Positions 34,502 through 44,700 of a DNA stretch of 64,000 nucleotides are shown here, in pieces. The DNA lies in assembly GCA_050246015.1 (NCBI GenBank), contig JBFWWU010000001.1, positions 248,001 through 312,000 of the forward strand, in the 5' to 3' direction. A model generated the notes under the pieces. The model saw only the letters and a list, made by a program, of their open reading frames with translations, did not search any database and was not told the DNA's origin. A program made the position numbers and the translations under genes. The stretch comes from JTS-AC122 sp050246015 (GTDB lineage: Bacteria > Planctomycetota > Phycisphaerae > Phycisphaerales > UBA1924). The stretch's first letter is position 1; the number at the start of each line of letters is the position of its first letter.

Positions 34502-34617
34502 GACCGGCTCCTGTATCGTGCTAGGGCGCCCGCGTCCGCGGAGGCGCCCCTGAATCTGACTCTCGGCTGTCGCCGACTCAACTGACCCGGCGGGCCGTGC
34601 TCCCGCCGGATAAACAC

Positions 34618-35763
34618 CTACTGCTTCTTCTCCTCCGGCTTCGCGTCCCCCTCCGCCGCCCCCTCGGGCTTGGGCCGGATCTCTTCCGGCGCGTCCGGCG
34701 ACACCTCCGCCGACTGCATGAACGCGACGATATCCACGATGAACTTCTCCTTGATGATCCCCTGGAAGGAGTTCATGTTCGGACCGAATCCCTTGACCAG
34801 TTTCGCACCGGGCGAATAGACCGATTCGCGCACATAGTTCAGGAACGCCTCGTGATCATTGAACGTGATCGGGGGATTGTTCGAGAACTCCTCTGTGCGG
34901 CCCCAGAGGTTCTTCCACGTCGGGCCCGTCCCGCCGGCCTTGCCGTCGATGTTGTGGCACGACTTGCAATACTGCTCCCACAGTTTCTTTCCGATCTCCG
35001 TCGGCTTCCCCTTGGGCTCGGTCCAGTCCGCCTTCACCCGCTCGTACTCCTTGGGGGGCAGCACGCGGATGAACGCCGCCATGTCCGAGTGGTTGTTCCC
35101 GCAGTACTCCGCGCAGAAGACCGGGTGGTCCTTGTAGACGACCTTCCCGTCGGGGCCGGGCGCCTCTTCGGTCGCCTTGAGCGTCTTGAACCACATGCTC
35201 GTGTAGCGGTTGGGGATCACGTCGATCTTCGTGCGGAAATCCGGGATGTAGAACGCGTGCAGCACGTCGTTGCTCGTGAAGATCAGTTTCACCGGGCGCC
35301 CCTCCGGAACGACGATCACCGGTACCTTCTGGTCACCCGACGGGCTGAGTTTGAGTTCCTGCGGCGAGGCGCCGTTGGAATACTGCACCGTCCAGTTCCA
35401 CTGATACCCCCGGACGTTGATGATCTCCACGCCCGCCGGAGCGGCCTGCTTCGAGACGTATCCCTTCAGTCCCCAGAAAAAGATCGGCACGAGGATGAGC
35501 AGCGGCCCGACCGACCAGCCCAGTTCCAGTGCGGTATTGTGCGACGCGCTGCGGATCGTCGGCACGCCCGGGCGACGCCGATACCGGATGATGAACCAGA
35601 ACATCGCGCCCATCAGGATGATGAACGACACGATGCACACCCAGAGGATGAACAGGAACAGGTAATCGGTGTCGGCGGCCTGCGTCGAGTTCGCCTTGGA
35701 GAACCAGATGTCACGCAGGAACTGCTGACCGAGCGTGATGTGGAAAGGTGATGAGTTCAACAT
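34618..35763 (-). CDS. ctaC: Cytochrome c oxidase subunit II with fused cytochrome c
   Basis: 381 residues. Two N-terminal membrane helices, the second with VCIVSFIILMGAMFWFIIRY, precede a cupredoxin domain whose CuA site is CAEYCGNNHSDM. A heme c domain with CKSCHNI follows at about residues 240-330, the mark of a caa3 oxidase. The Met ligand fits later in the C-terminal domain. It takes electrons from the ACIII cytochromes to CuA. The ctaC start is preceded by AGAAGG. The last 30 residues are rich in Pro/Glu/Lys. Confidence 0.96.
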   Translation of the reverse strand: MLNSSPFHITLGQQFLRDIWFSKANSTQAADTDYLFLFILWVCIVSFIILMGAMFWFIIRYRRRPGVPTIRSASHNTALELGWSVGPLLILVPIFFWGLKGYVSKQAAPAGVEIINVRGYQWNWTVQYSNGASPQELKLSPSGDQKVPVIVVPEGRPVKLIFTSNDVLHAFYIPDFRTKIDVIPNRYTSMWFKTLKATEEAPGPDGKVVYKDHPVFCAEYCGNNHSDMAAFIRVLPPKEYERVKADWTEPKGKPTEIGKKLWEQYCKSCHNIDGKAGGTGPTWKNLWGRTEEFSNNPPITFNDHEAFLNYVRESVYSPGAKLVKGFGPNMNSFQGIIKEKFIVDIVAFMQSAEVSPDAPEEIRPKPEGAAEGDAKPEEKKQ

Positions 35764-35832
35764 GCCGTGCCTTCTGGAGTCGTTGAGTCACAAATCGAGT
35801 GGATCGGTTCCTGCTTCACGTCTTCCGCCGCC

Positions 35833-36783
35833 CTACGCCGTTCGAACCTTGCCGGACGCCGGCCGCTCCGAGCCTGTCGCGGCTGCCTTGGCCCGCCGCC
35901 GACGCTTCCGGCGTTCCCATCCCCACAGCCCGCCGACCAGTGAGACAACCACCACCCCGCACCCGCCAGCGCCGAGTTGCATCACCCGCATCGGCGAGAT
36001 GATCCAGTTCCCCTGCTCGTCGGGGTGATAGCACCAGAGCGTGATCCGGTCCAGCAGCGTGCCGATCTTGCCCTGCGATGCTTCCAGCAGGCCCAGCCGA
36101 AGGTCCCTGGGCTCGAAGTTGAGCCTCGGATAGCAGCGCGAGATGTGCCCATCGGGCGTGAGAATGTAGATCGCCGTTGCGTGCGAATACTCGCCCGACT
36201 CGGGCAGATAGCGGTACGGAAACCCGAGCGAGTTGGCCAGTTCGCGGGATGCCGCCGCGCTCCCGATCAGGTAGCGGAACCCGCCACGGATCGATTCGTC
36301 GGTCTCCCGGTCGTATTGCAGGATCGCGCGCGACCGGCTCCGCTCGGCGTCCGCCGCGCTGTCGCGAGGGTCAAAACTCACAACCGCGACGTCGAAATCC
36401 GTTCCGACCGTGAAGTTCACCTCGTTGAGTTGCCGGATCAGGTACTCCTGCGTCGTCGGGCACAGCAGCGGACAGCGGTGATACAGCATGAACATCACCA
36501 CCGGCCTGTTCTTCTTGAACAGGTCGCCGACCGTCACCTTGGCGCCGGTGGTATCCGAAAACTCCAGGTCCGGCGGCAGCCGGGAGCCCAGCATGTCCTT
36601 GATCTCAAGTCCCGCCCACTGCCGCGGCGCATCGTCCGCCTGTTGCGCCGGCGACGCGGCGCACCCGACGATCAGCGCGATGACCAACCCTGCCGCGCTC
36701 CCCAGCCGCCGCGCCATGGCGCGACCGCGAGAGACAAGCCCCGGCGGGTGCGATTCACGAGTTGGCTGGACTGATACGCTCAT
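35833..36783 (-). CDS. SCO1/SenC copper chaperone
   Basis: 316 residues. A lipobox-like LIVGC after a hydrophobic stretch suggests a membrane-anchored lipoprotein; a second helix lies near the C-terminus (about 270-290). The thioredoxin-fold copper site is CPLLC with the distal His in EYSHATAIYIL. SCO proteins load CuA of subunit II, which fits the position directly upstream of ctaC. An internal ATG at 36717 would give a more regular lipoprotein signal. Confidence 0.92.
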   Translation of the reverse strand: MSVSVQPTRESHPPGLVSRGRAMARRLGSAAGLVIALIVGCAASPAQQADDAPRQWAGLEIKDMLGSRLPPDLEFSDTTGAKVTVGDLFKKNRPVVMFMLYHRCPLLCPTTQEYLIRQLNEVNFTVGTDFDVAVVSFDPRDSAADAERSRSRAILQYDRETDESIRGGFRYLIGSAAASRELANSLGFPYRYLPESGEYSHATAIYILTPDGHISRCYPRLNFEPRDLRLGLLEASQGKIGTLLDRITLWCYHPDEQGNWIISPMRVMQLGAGGCGVVVVSLVGGLWGWERRKRRRRAKAAATGSERPASGKVRTA

Positions 36784-36837
36784 GCTGTTGATACGTCCGC
36801 GTTTGATCGATCGGTTCGACTCCGCCGGCTCTGGCGC

Positions 36838-37245
36838 TCAGCGCTTCGCCGTGTATTCCGCCACTACTTTCTTCGTCGCCAGTTCCAACGGAATCTGGAC
36901 CGTGTCCTTCACATACTCGTCGCCCTGCCTGGCCCAGTTGAACCCCTGAAACTCGGTGGCGACCTGGTTCTTGTGGTCGCGCTGGTCCTGCTCCAGTCCC
37001 ATGCCGGGCCCCTCGGCGTCGCTCAGCAGCCGCGTCGTGTACCCGATGTAGAACCAGTAGATGATCACCACCGTCACGACCACCGCAAAGAACAGCCCCA
37101 CCCCGACGCCGATGATCATTCGCGCGTTCGCCACCTCCGCGTGCGCGTGCTGCGGCATCTGGTCGTGCGCGTGATCGTGCCACGCGTCCGGCGGGTCGTG
37201 CATGTCGGGCGAGATCGCGTGCTGCTCTGGATGATGGCCGGTCAT
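36838..37245 (-). CDS. Small His-rich membrane protein of the respiratory operon
   Basis: 135 residues. The N-terminal 38 residues contain about ten His (HHPEQH, HDHAHDQMPQHAHAE). One membrane helix (about 43-67) and a charged C-terminus follow. It lies between actF and sco on the same strand. No family is recognised. Its place beside sco and its histidines allow a role in metal handling or oxidase assembly, but this is inference. Confidence 0.7.
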   Translation of the reverse strand: MTGHHPEQHAISPDMHDPPDAWHDHAHDQMPQHAHAEVANARMIIGVGVGLFFAVVVTVVIIYWFYIGYTTRLLSDAEGPGMGLEQDQRDHKNQVATEFQGFNWARQGDEYVKDTVQIPLELATKKVVAEYTAKR

Positions 37246-37330
37246 GGTGGTGGTCCAGTGGATTCAGATTCAGTCGATGCGAGAGTCACAATGTCGAGCC
37301 GCGGCTGACCCGCTCTCCGGGTCCGCTCGC

Positions 37331-38599
37331 TTACACGTAGTTCTTGTGAATCAGCGATTCATGCAGGCGAGGATCGTTGATCGGCACCAGCGGCGCCGAG
37401 CACACCTTGCGGATCACAAAGCCCAGGAAGATGCACACCGGCGCCAGCGGAGCCAGCACGTCCAGGAAGAAGTTGAAGTTCAGGGCGTCGTGACCGACCG
37501 CGGGGCGGACGACGTAGAACATGTCCGCGATCTGCATGAGGATCATCCAGATGCCAACGAGCATCAGCCCTCGCGTGCTCCGCTTCACGCCGCGCCACAG
37601 CAGCAACAGGAACGGCAGGGCGAAGTGCCCGACCACCAGCAGCATCCCGATGTTCTCCCACCCATTCTGGGACCGCACCTGGAACCAGAGCGTCTCTTCC
37701 GGGAGGTTGCCGTACCAGATCAGGAAGTACTGGAAGAACGCGATGTAGGCCCAGAAGATCGTGAAGGCGACCATGAGTTTTCCCTGGTCGTGGAAATGCT
37801 CGTCCGTAATCACCCCGTTGAGTTTGCCCCGCAGCCGGAAGACCGCCAGGATCACCGCGCACGTCGATGTGGCGGTCAGGATGCTCCCCGCGAAGTAATA
37901 CACACCGAACATGGTGCTGAACCAGTGCGCGTCGAGGCTCATGAACCAGTCAAACGCCGCGAACGCGGTGGACAGCGCGAACAGCAGCAAACCGGGCGCC
38001 GACAGACGCCGGGCCCGGGCCGTCAGCCACTTGTCACCGGTCTGGTCCTGCTCCCGGCTCCACTTGTATAACCGGGTCGCCAGGAACGTCCACAGCAGGA
38101 AGTAGAACACCGCGCGCCCGTACCAGAATCCCTTGTTGAGGAACGCCTGCTTGTGCTGGAGGATCGGATCGTGCTCCACGTGCGCCGGATCCATCCATCC
38201 GTACAGTTTCCCGGCAAACAGCGCAATCGGAAGGAACAGGATCGCGCACACCCAGATCTGGCTCGCGGTCGCCTCGTACGTTCGGCGCAGCCCCGCGCTC
38301 CACCCGGCGTTGGTCTGCTGGAAGATCATCACGTACCCCAGAGAGCCCAGCGCCATCGCCAGCGCCGTCCCAAACCCAACCAGGTACGACGCCAGCGCGT
38401 GCTTGGTGTTGTGCTCATTCGACAAGCCGACCAGCAGCGTCACGATCGCGCACAGCGCGCCGATCAGCAGCAGGATCATGGACGCCACGCGCCCCGACCC
38501 CTGCGGCAGCGTGACCGCCTTGGTATCCAGCACCGGCGCGTGATGATCATGCCCGTGCGATCCGTGATGACCGTGAATGTCAGCAGTGAGTTGACTCAT
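37331..38599 (-). CDS. actF: Alternative Complex III subunit ActF
   Basis: 422 residues, about ten membrane helices, quinol:cytochrome c oxidoreductase family. WSAGLRRTYEATASQIWVC and FDWFMSLDAHWFSTMFGVY are characteristic of ActF. The start at 38599 overlaps actE by ATGA. The N-terminus holds HGHHGSHGHDHH. In solved ACIII structures ActC and ActF are the two large membrane subunits, and ActC is the likely quinol-binding one. Confidence 0.9.
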   Translation of the reverse strand: MSQLTADIHGHHGSHGHDHHAPVLDTKAVTLPQGSGRVASMILLLIGALCAIVTLLVGLSNEHNTKHALASYLVGFGTALAMALGSLGYVMIFQQTNAGWSAGLRRTYEATASQIWVCAILFLPIALFAGKLYGWMDPAHVEHDPILQHKQAFLNKGFWYGRAVFYFLLWTFLATRLYKWSREQDQTGDKWLTARARRLSAPGLLLFALSTAFAAFDWFMSLDAHWFSTMFGVYYFAGSILTATSTCAVILAVFRLRGKLNGVITDEHFHDQGKLMVAFTIFWAYIAFFQYFLIWYGNLPEETLWFQVRSQNGWENIGMLLVVGHFALPFLLLLWRGVKRSTRGLMLVGIWMILMQIADMFYVVRPAVGHDALNFNFFLDVLAPLAPVCIFLGFVIRKVCSAPLVPINDPRLHESLIHKNYV

Positions 38600-39543
38600 G
38601 GGTTGCTCCCTCCGGCCGGTGCCCCCGTCGCGCCCGGGCTCGCGCCCCCGGGCGCCGCCGGAGTCGAAGGTGTCGTCGTGGTCGGGGCGATTGGCGTTGG
38701 GGGGGGCGGGGGGGGCGGGGGGGCGTTCTTGCGCAGCCGGTCCAGTTCCGCCTCCGGAACTTCGTTCAGGTTCGTCGTCCGCAGCGCCTGCAGCACCCGC
38801 ACGTACGCCACGATCGCCCACGCGTCATGCTCATCGACCGCGTGCCCGTACGGCGGCATGAGCTGCTTGTCCGCCGGCGCGCTCTCCGTCGACGTAATAT
38901 GCGGGTTCCCGTCAAGCACCCGCTGCCCGTTGCGGTCCCATACACCGTTGCGAGCGGCGTAGAAGATGTACCCGTCCTTGCCCGTGCGCTCCTTGCGATC
39001 CACGAACTTGGCCTCGTGGAAGTTCGCGACGGCCCCCGCCCAACGCACCCCCACTTCCCCCTTGCCGTCTCCGCGCGGGCCGTGGCACGCCGCGCAGTAG
39101 ATCGTGAACCGCTCCCGCCCTCGCTCGATCAGTTTGCCGAACGCCTCTTCGGTCGCCGGCGCTCCGGTCGGCCAGTCCGGGAACGCCCCCAGCGGGATCG
39201 TGTCCACGAAGTTCGGCTCCCCGCTGGCCAGCACCCCGCTGGTCCCGAAGTAGTACGCCTCGTTGTCACGAAGGAACCGCTCGCGACGAGGATCCGACGC
39301 GTTACTCACGACGCCGAATCCCACCGTGTGATCCACGCGCGGACGCATCGACCGGCCGTCAACGAAGAAATCGCTGCCGACCTGCGGCTTCCACTTCGGG
39401 GAATCGTCCATGTCGGGCAGGAACTGCCGCGGCGGCTCGTTCGTGCGCTCCCCACGGCATCCCGTCAGCGCCACCCCGCATGCCAAGAGCACGCCCGCGC
39501 CGATCAGCCGTGTGCCGACCTTGATGTATGTGTTGTCGTTCAT
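38596..39543 (-). CDS. actE: Alternative Complex III subunit ActE, monoheme cytochrome c lipoprotein
   Basis: 315 residues. The lipobox LTGC ends a signal peptide of about 29 residues. The heme site is CAACH in YCAACHGPRGDGKG, and the axial Met is expected in LMPPYG. The C-terminus has eight consecutive prolines followed by a Thr/Pro/Gly-rich tail. It passes electrons towards the oxidase. It overlaps actF by 4 bases. Confidence 0.92.
   Translation of the reverse strand: MNDNTYIKVGTRLIGAGVLLACGVALTGCRGERTNEPPRQFLPDMDDSPKWKPQVGSDFFVDGRSMRPRVDHTVGFGVVSNASDPRRERFLRDNEAYYFGTSGVLASGEPNFVDTIPLGAFPDWPTGAPATEEAFGKLIERGRERFTIYCAACHGPRGDGKGEVGVRWAGAVANFHEAKFVDRKERTGKDGYIFYAARNGVWDRNGQRVLDGNPHITSTESAPADKQLMPPYGHAVDEHDAWAIVAYVRVLQALRTTNLNEVPEAELDRLRKNAPPPPPPPPTPIAPTTTTPSTPAAPGGASPGATGAPAGGSNP
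38699..38723. repeat. G/C homopolymer tract inside actE
   Basis: On the plus strand runs of 8, 8 and 7 G are separated by single C; on the minus strand they encode the poly-Pro stretch of ActE. Such runs are prone to slippage in replication and also to sequencing error. Confidence 0.9.
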
Positions 39544-39590
39544 GGAAGAGTTCAACTTCGGATCCAGAAGCCTCAAGAGAAAACCAGGTA

Positions 39591-40154
39591 TCACTCCGCG
39601 ACCAGGTCGATGTACGTCGCCCCCGAATGCTGGAACAGGCTGCGAAGGTTCCCGGGCTCGAACTTCGCGTCGCTCGCCTCGATGCAGATGAAAAACCGAT
39701 CGTCGCTGGCCCGCAGGAACCGCTCCTTCTTCAGCAGCGGGTGATTGAACCGCGGGAGCGCGTTGAAGATCAGCATCCCCAGCAGCGCCGAGAACGCCGT
39801 CCCCAGCACCCCGAACTCGAAGATGATCGGCGTGAACGGCTCCCACGCGCCGTACGGCTTGCCCTGCACCGTCAGCGGATACAACTCGTGCGACACGTAC
39901 CACTGGAACAGGTATCCAAGCCCCGCCGCCCCGAATGCGCAAAGCGCCACCAGCAGCGGCAGCCTCGTGCGCTTCAGCCCCATCGCCTCGTCCATCCCGT
40001 GCACAGGGAACGGCGAATACACGTCCCAGCGCCTGTACCCCCCGTCTCGCACCTTCTCGGCCGCGTGCGAGAGCGCCGCCGGATTCGCGAACTCCGCCAC
40101 GATCCCGTAGATCCGCTCCCCGGACTCCGTCTTGTACTTCTTGGCCTTGCTCAT
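39591..40154 (-). CDS. actD: Alternative Complex III subunit ActD
   Basis: 187 residues, DUF3341 family. YGIVAEFANPAALSHAAEKV starts a small cytoplasmic domain; two membrane helices follow (about 67-87 and 110-130). ActD anchors the complex and contacts ActC. The ATG overlaps the actC stop by one base (TGATG at 40152-40156). Confidence 0.92.
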   Translation of the reverse strand: MSKAKKYKTESGERIYGIVAEFANPAALSHAAEKVRDGGYRRWDVYSPFPVHGMDEAMGLKRTRLPLLVALCAFGAAGLGYLFQWYVSHELYPLTVQGKPYGAWEPFTPIIFEFGVLGTAFSALLGMLIFNALPRFNHPLLKKERFLRASDDRFFICIEASDAKFEPGNLRSLFQHSGATYIDLVAE

Positions 40155-41779
40155 CAGTGCGTCCCTCCGTGCGGCGGCTCGATGAACCGCGTGCCTTGGC
40201 TGGGGGCCCCGGCGGCGCTGGGGTGCGCCCCGCCGTGCGACGCCCCGGACCCGTACATCGGATGATGCGGGTTCGCCTGCGGCATCACGTTCTTCACCTC
40301 GCTCATCGCGAATACCGGCAGGAACCGCAGGAACAGCAGGAACAGCGTCGTGAAGATCCCCAGCGTCCCCACGAACGTCAGGATGTCCACCGGCGTCGGG
40401 AAGAACATCCCCCACGCCCCCGGCAGGAACGTCCGGTGCAGCGACGACACGATGATCACGAACCGTTCGAACCACATCCCGATCGTCACCAGCGTGCTCA
40501 CCACGAAGATCCAGAACGGGCTCACCCGCGCAAAGCGGAACCAGAACAGTTGCGGGCTCACCACGTTGCAGAAGATCATCGTCCAGTACGCCCACCAGTA
40601 CGGGCCGAACGCGCGGTTCTGGAAGCAGAACAGTTCGTACTCGTTCCCCGAGTACCACGCGATGAAGAACTCCATCGAGTACGCGAACCCGACCATCGAG
40701 CCCGTCACCACCAGGATCTTCGACATGTTCTCAAGGTGCCGCGCCGTGATCAGGTTCTTCATGTATGGGAACAACTCCCGCGCCGGCAGCATCAGCATCA
40801 GCACCATCGCGAACCCGCCGAAGATCGCCCCCGCCACGAAGTACGGCGGGAAGATCGTCGTGTGCCACCCCGGCAGGATCGCCGTCGCGAAGTCCGTCGA
40901 CACGATCGAGTGCACCGACAGAACCAGCGGCGTCGAGATCCCCGCCAGCAGCATGTACGCCTTCTCGTACCGGTGCCAGTGCCGGTGGCTGAATCGCCAC
41001 CCCATCGACAGCAGCCCGTACACGTACGCCCGCACCGCCGTCACACGGATCGGGACGAACGGCAGGATCGTCTTGCTGTTGGGATTCTTCATCAGGTCCA
41101 GCGCCGCCCGGTCGCGCAGCGTCGCGAAGTCCGGGATCATCCCCATGTACCAGAACAGCAGCGACACCGTCCCGTACGTGCTCACCGCGAACAGGTCCCA
41201 CAGCAGCGGTGAACGGAAGTTCGGCCAGATCCCGTTCGCGTTCGGGATCGGGAACATCATCCACGCCATCCACGCACGCCCAACGTGGATCCCGGGGTAC
41301 GTCGCCGCGCAGATCACCGCGAAGATCGTCATCGCCTCCGCCGCCCGGTTGATGCTCGTGCGCCACTTCTGCTTGAGCAGGCACAGGATCGCCGAGATCA
41401 GCGTCCCGGCGTGACCGATGCCGATCCAGAAGACGAAGTTCGTGATGTCCCACGCCCAGTCCACGCGGTTGTTCAGACCCCACACCCCCACGCCCGTGAT
41501 GATCAGGTACAGGATCATCAGCGTGCCGATGCCCGCGACCGTCGAGGTGAACCCGAACGCCGGGAGCCACCACTTCCCGGGCTTGTTCTCCGCGTACCCG
41601 CACACCGCGTTCGTGACGTCGTGGAACGTCAGCCCGCCGGTCACCAGCGGCGCTCGCACCGACGGATCATCGACGATCGTCCCGTCGATGGTCACCGGGT
41701 CCCGCGGGGGGTCCTTCGGTGGCGGCGCCGCGCCCGTCAACCGCCCGGCCGTGATTTCATCAGGATGAATCGCGCTCAT
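40154..41779 (-). CDS. actC: Alternative Complex III subunit ActC (NrfD-like)
   Basis: 541 residues with about ten membrane helices, NrfD/PsrC family, the presumed quinol-binding subunit. VFWIGIGHAGTLISAIL and HVGRAWMAWMMFPIPN are family motifs. FGYS-type loops and WFERFVIIVSSLHR lie in later helices. The N-terminus is Pro/Asp-rich, and the C-terminus has scattered His (YGSGASHGGAH, PHGGTH). It overlaps actB by ATGA (41776-41779). Confidence 0.95.
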   Translation of the reverse strand: MSAIHPDEITAGRLTGAAPPPKDPPRDPVTIDGTIVDDPSVRAPLVTGGLTFHDVTNAVCGYAENKPGKWWLPAFGFTSTVAGIGTLMILYLIITGVGVWGLNNRVDWAWDITNFVFWIGIGHAGTLISAILCLLKQKWRTSINRAAEAMTIFAVICAATYPGIHVGRAWMAWMMFPIPNANGIWPNFRSPLLWDLFAVSTYGTVSLLFWYMGMIPDFATLRDRAALDLMKNPNSKTILPFVPIRVTAVRAYVYGLLSMGWRFSHRHWHRYEKAYMLLAGISTPLVLSVHSIVSTDFATAILPGWHTTIFPPYFVAGAIFGGFAMVLMLMLPARELFPYMKNLITARHLENMSKILVVTGSMVGFAYSMEFFIAWYSGNEYELFCFQNRAFGPYWWAYWTMIFCNVVSPQLFWFRFARVSPFWIFVVSTLVTIGMWFERFVIIVSSLHRTFLPGAWGMFFPTPVDILTFVGTLGIFTTLFLLFLRFLPVFAMSEVKNVMPQANPHHPMYGSGASHGGAHPSAAGAPSQGTRFIEPPHGGTH

Positions 41780-44700
41780 GCATGAACTCCACGGCCCGCG
41801 CCGAGAACGGCCAGGCTGAGCTTGTGTCCCTTGTCCTCATTCCATCCGTCCCCCACGCCCCGCCCGTTCATCGTGTGGCCGTGCCCGTCGTGATCATGAT
41901 CGTGCCCGTGCTCGAACGGATCCGCGATCGGCGAGCGGATCGCCGGATTCGGATTCAGCACGCTCACCATGTGCGTCGTGCGCGGCCGCGTGTTCAGGAA
42001 CCCCAGCAGCATGTACGACCGTCCGTGCTCCCGCATGTTGTACACCAGGCTCCCACGGCGCTTCCCGCCCGGGAACAACGGGTCGTCGTACTCCGTCTGC
42101 GTGTCCAGGATGTCTCCGAACGTAATCGCCCCCGTCGGGCACGCCTGCTGGCACGCCGCCTGGAAGAACCCGTCCGGGATCGGCGGGGTCGGCCCCGAAC
42201 CCGCCACCTTCAGATCCGACAACTTCATCTCGATCCGCGCCTCGTTGATCCGCTGCATGCAGTACGAGCACTTCTCCATCACGCCACGGCTGCGAACCGT
42301 GACGTTCGGATTCATCTGCATCTTTGTGATCTCATCCAGCCGCGCCCGCAGCCGCGGCGGGATCAGGTTCACGTTCTTCGGCCCGCCGCCCGGGAGCACT
42401 TCTTCGAGTTTGTGGTCCCCGTTGAACTTCGCCACCCCGAAGTCGAAGAAGTTGAACCGCCGGACCTTGTACGGGCAGTTGTTGGCGCAGTACCGCGTGC
42501 CGATGCACCGGTTGTACGTCATGTAGTTGATCCCCTCGGGCCCGTGCACCGTCGCGTTCACCGGGCACACCGTCTCGCACGGCGCGTTCTCGCAGTGCAC
42601 GCACGCCACCGGCTGGAACGACATGCTCAGCGCCGCATCCGATGGGTCGGCCGACTCCGCGCCCCGGTTCGCATCGCTCACGAAATAGCGGTCCACGCGG
42701 ATCCAGTGCATCTCCCGGTGCTTGTTCACCTCGATCTTGCCCACCACCGGGATGTTGTTCTCCGCCTGGCACGCGATCGTGCATACGTCGCACCCGATGC
42801 ACGTCGTCAGGTCGATCGTCATCCCCCACTGCGGTCCCTTGCTGTACGCCGAGCCCGGCGCCGCCCCGTCCTTGGACTGATTGAACGGGTTCTTGTAGAT
42901 CGACACGTTCGCCGGCGCGTGCGCCAGATCGCCCAGTTGCTCCGCGAAGTTCAGCGTCTTTTCATTCCCGTACGGGTCCGTCGGCCGAGCCACCTCGTCC
43001 CCGTGCTTCGCCCACGCCGCCAGGTCCACCTCCCGCACCAGCGAGCGCCCTTCCATCGCGCCGTGCTGCTGCGTCGTCGAGATGTTGTACCACTTGCTGC
43101 CGGCGGTCGTCGTCGCTAGTCTCGCCCCCGACGCCACCCGCCGGCTCGCCGACCCGCGGATCCTGTACGTATTGAATCCCACACCCCGCCCCACGCGCCC
43201 GCACACGTCGCGCCCGTACCCCAGCGGCAGCACGATCGTGTTGTCCGCCACCCCCGGCACCGCCCACGCCGCGATGTCCATCGACTGCTCGCCGATCGTC
43301 ACCGTGACCATCCGCGCGCCGCGCTTCTTCACCGTCTCCTTCTGCTGCACGATCCCCAGTTCCTTGGCCGTCTTCGGAGACACGTACGCGACGTTGTCCC
43401 ACACGATCTTGCTCACCGGGTCCGGGATCTCCTGCACCCACGCCACGTTCGCCAGCCGACCGTCGCCGACGTGCCCCACCGTGAACACCACGTCCATCGC
43501 CGAACTGTTGGGACCGGTTGAGAGACCGAACCCCGCCAGCGCCATCGCCGCCTTGGTGCCGATATCGCTCCCCGCGTCCGCCGCGGCTCCGCTCGTCCCC
43601 GCCAGCACCCCGTCGTGCAGCGCCCGGCGCCATTTCTTTTCAAACCCCTCCGCCCCGGCTTTCTTCTCCCACGTCGCGCGGACCAGGTCGTACCCCTTCC
43701 ACTGCTCCTCGCCCATCATCATCGCCAGCAGTTCGATGTCGCTCTTGCCGTTATACAGCGGCGCGATCAACGGCTGGATCGGCGCGATCGTCCCGTCGTA
43801 CGCCTCGGTGTCCCCCCACGCCTCCAGGAAATGCGCCCCGTTGAGCCGCCAGTTCGACGCCGCCACCGTCTCGTTCATATCGACGCTCAGCGTCATCCGC
43901 ATCGGCGCCTTCTTGAACACCTCCGCGAAGTTCAGTTCCGCCGGCGCGTCGTACACCGGGTTCACGTTCAGGCACACCACCGTGTCGATCGTCCTGGCGT
44001 TGATCCCCTCCGCCACTTCCCGGATCCCCGCCACGCTCGACGCCGCCTCCTCCTCGCTCATCGCCAGGTACGACACCGTCTTGCCCACGTTCCCCAGCGC
44101 GTCGTTGAGCGCGTGCACCAGCGCCTGCACCGGCGCCGGCAGCGACGCACCCGGCATCACCGCCGACTTCCCGAGGTTCCCCCCCGTCAGGTCGTCCGCC
44201 AGCGCCTTGATCCACTTCTCCACCTTCGCATCGATCGTCAAGCCCTGCGGCGTCCCGATGTTCGCCACCGCCTGGCCCAGCGCGTTGGACTTCTTCACCC
44301 CATCCTTTGCCAGCACTTCTTTCGCCAGCATCACCACCGCCGCCGGGATCACCGACGGTGCCAGTTGCAGCCGGTGATCCGCCTTCCCGCCCGTGATCGA
44401 GAACGCCGACTCGATCGCGTACAGCCGGTTCATCGAATCCTTCGTCGTCAGCGCCCTTCGACCCGCGGTGTACTGCCTCGCATACACCAGGCTCATCGGC
44501 TCGTGGTGCATGAAGTCGCGGTCCAGCGCCACGATCACGCTCGCCTTGTCCAGCGCGTAGATCTCTCGCATCGGCTTCCCGAACGCCATCGCCGACCCGC
44601 GCACCGCGTCATCGCTCTGCAGCGGGTCGTACGACACCCACTTGGCCTCGGGCCACTTCTTGAGCAGACGCGACCGCACCGCGTCGCGCGTCGGGCTCGT

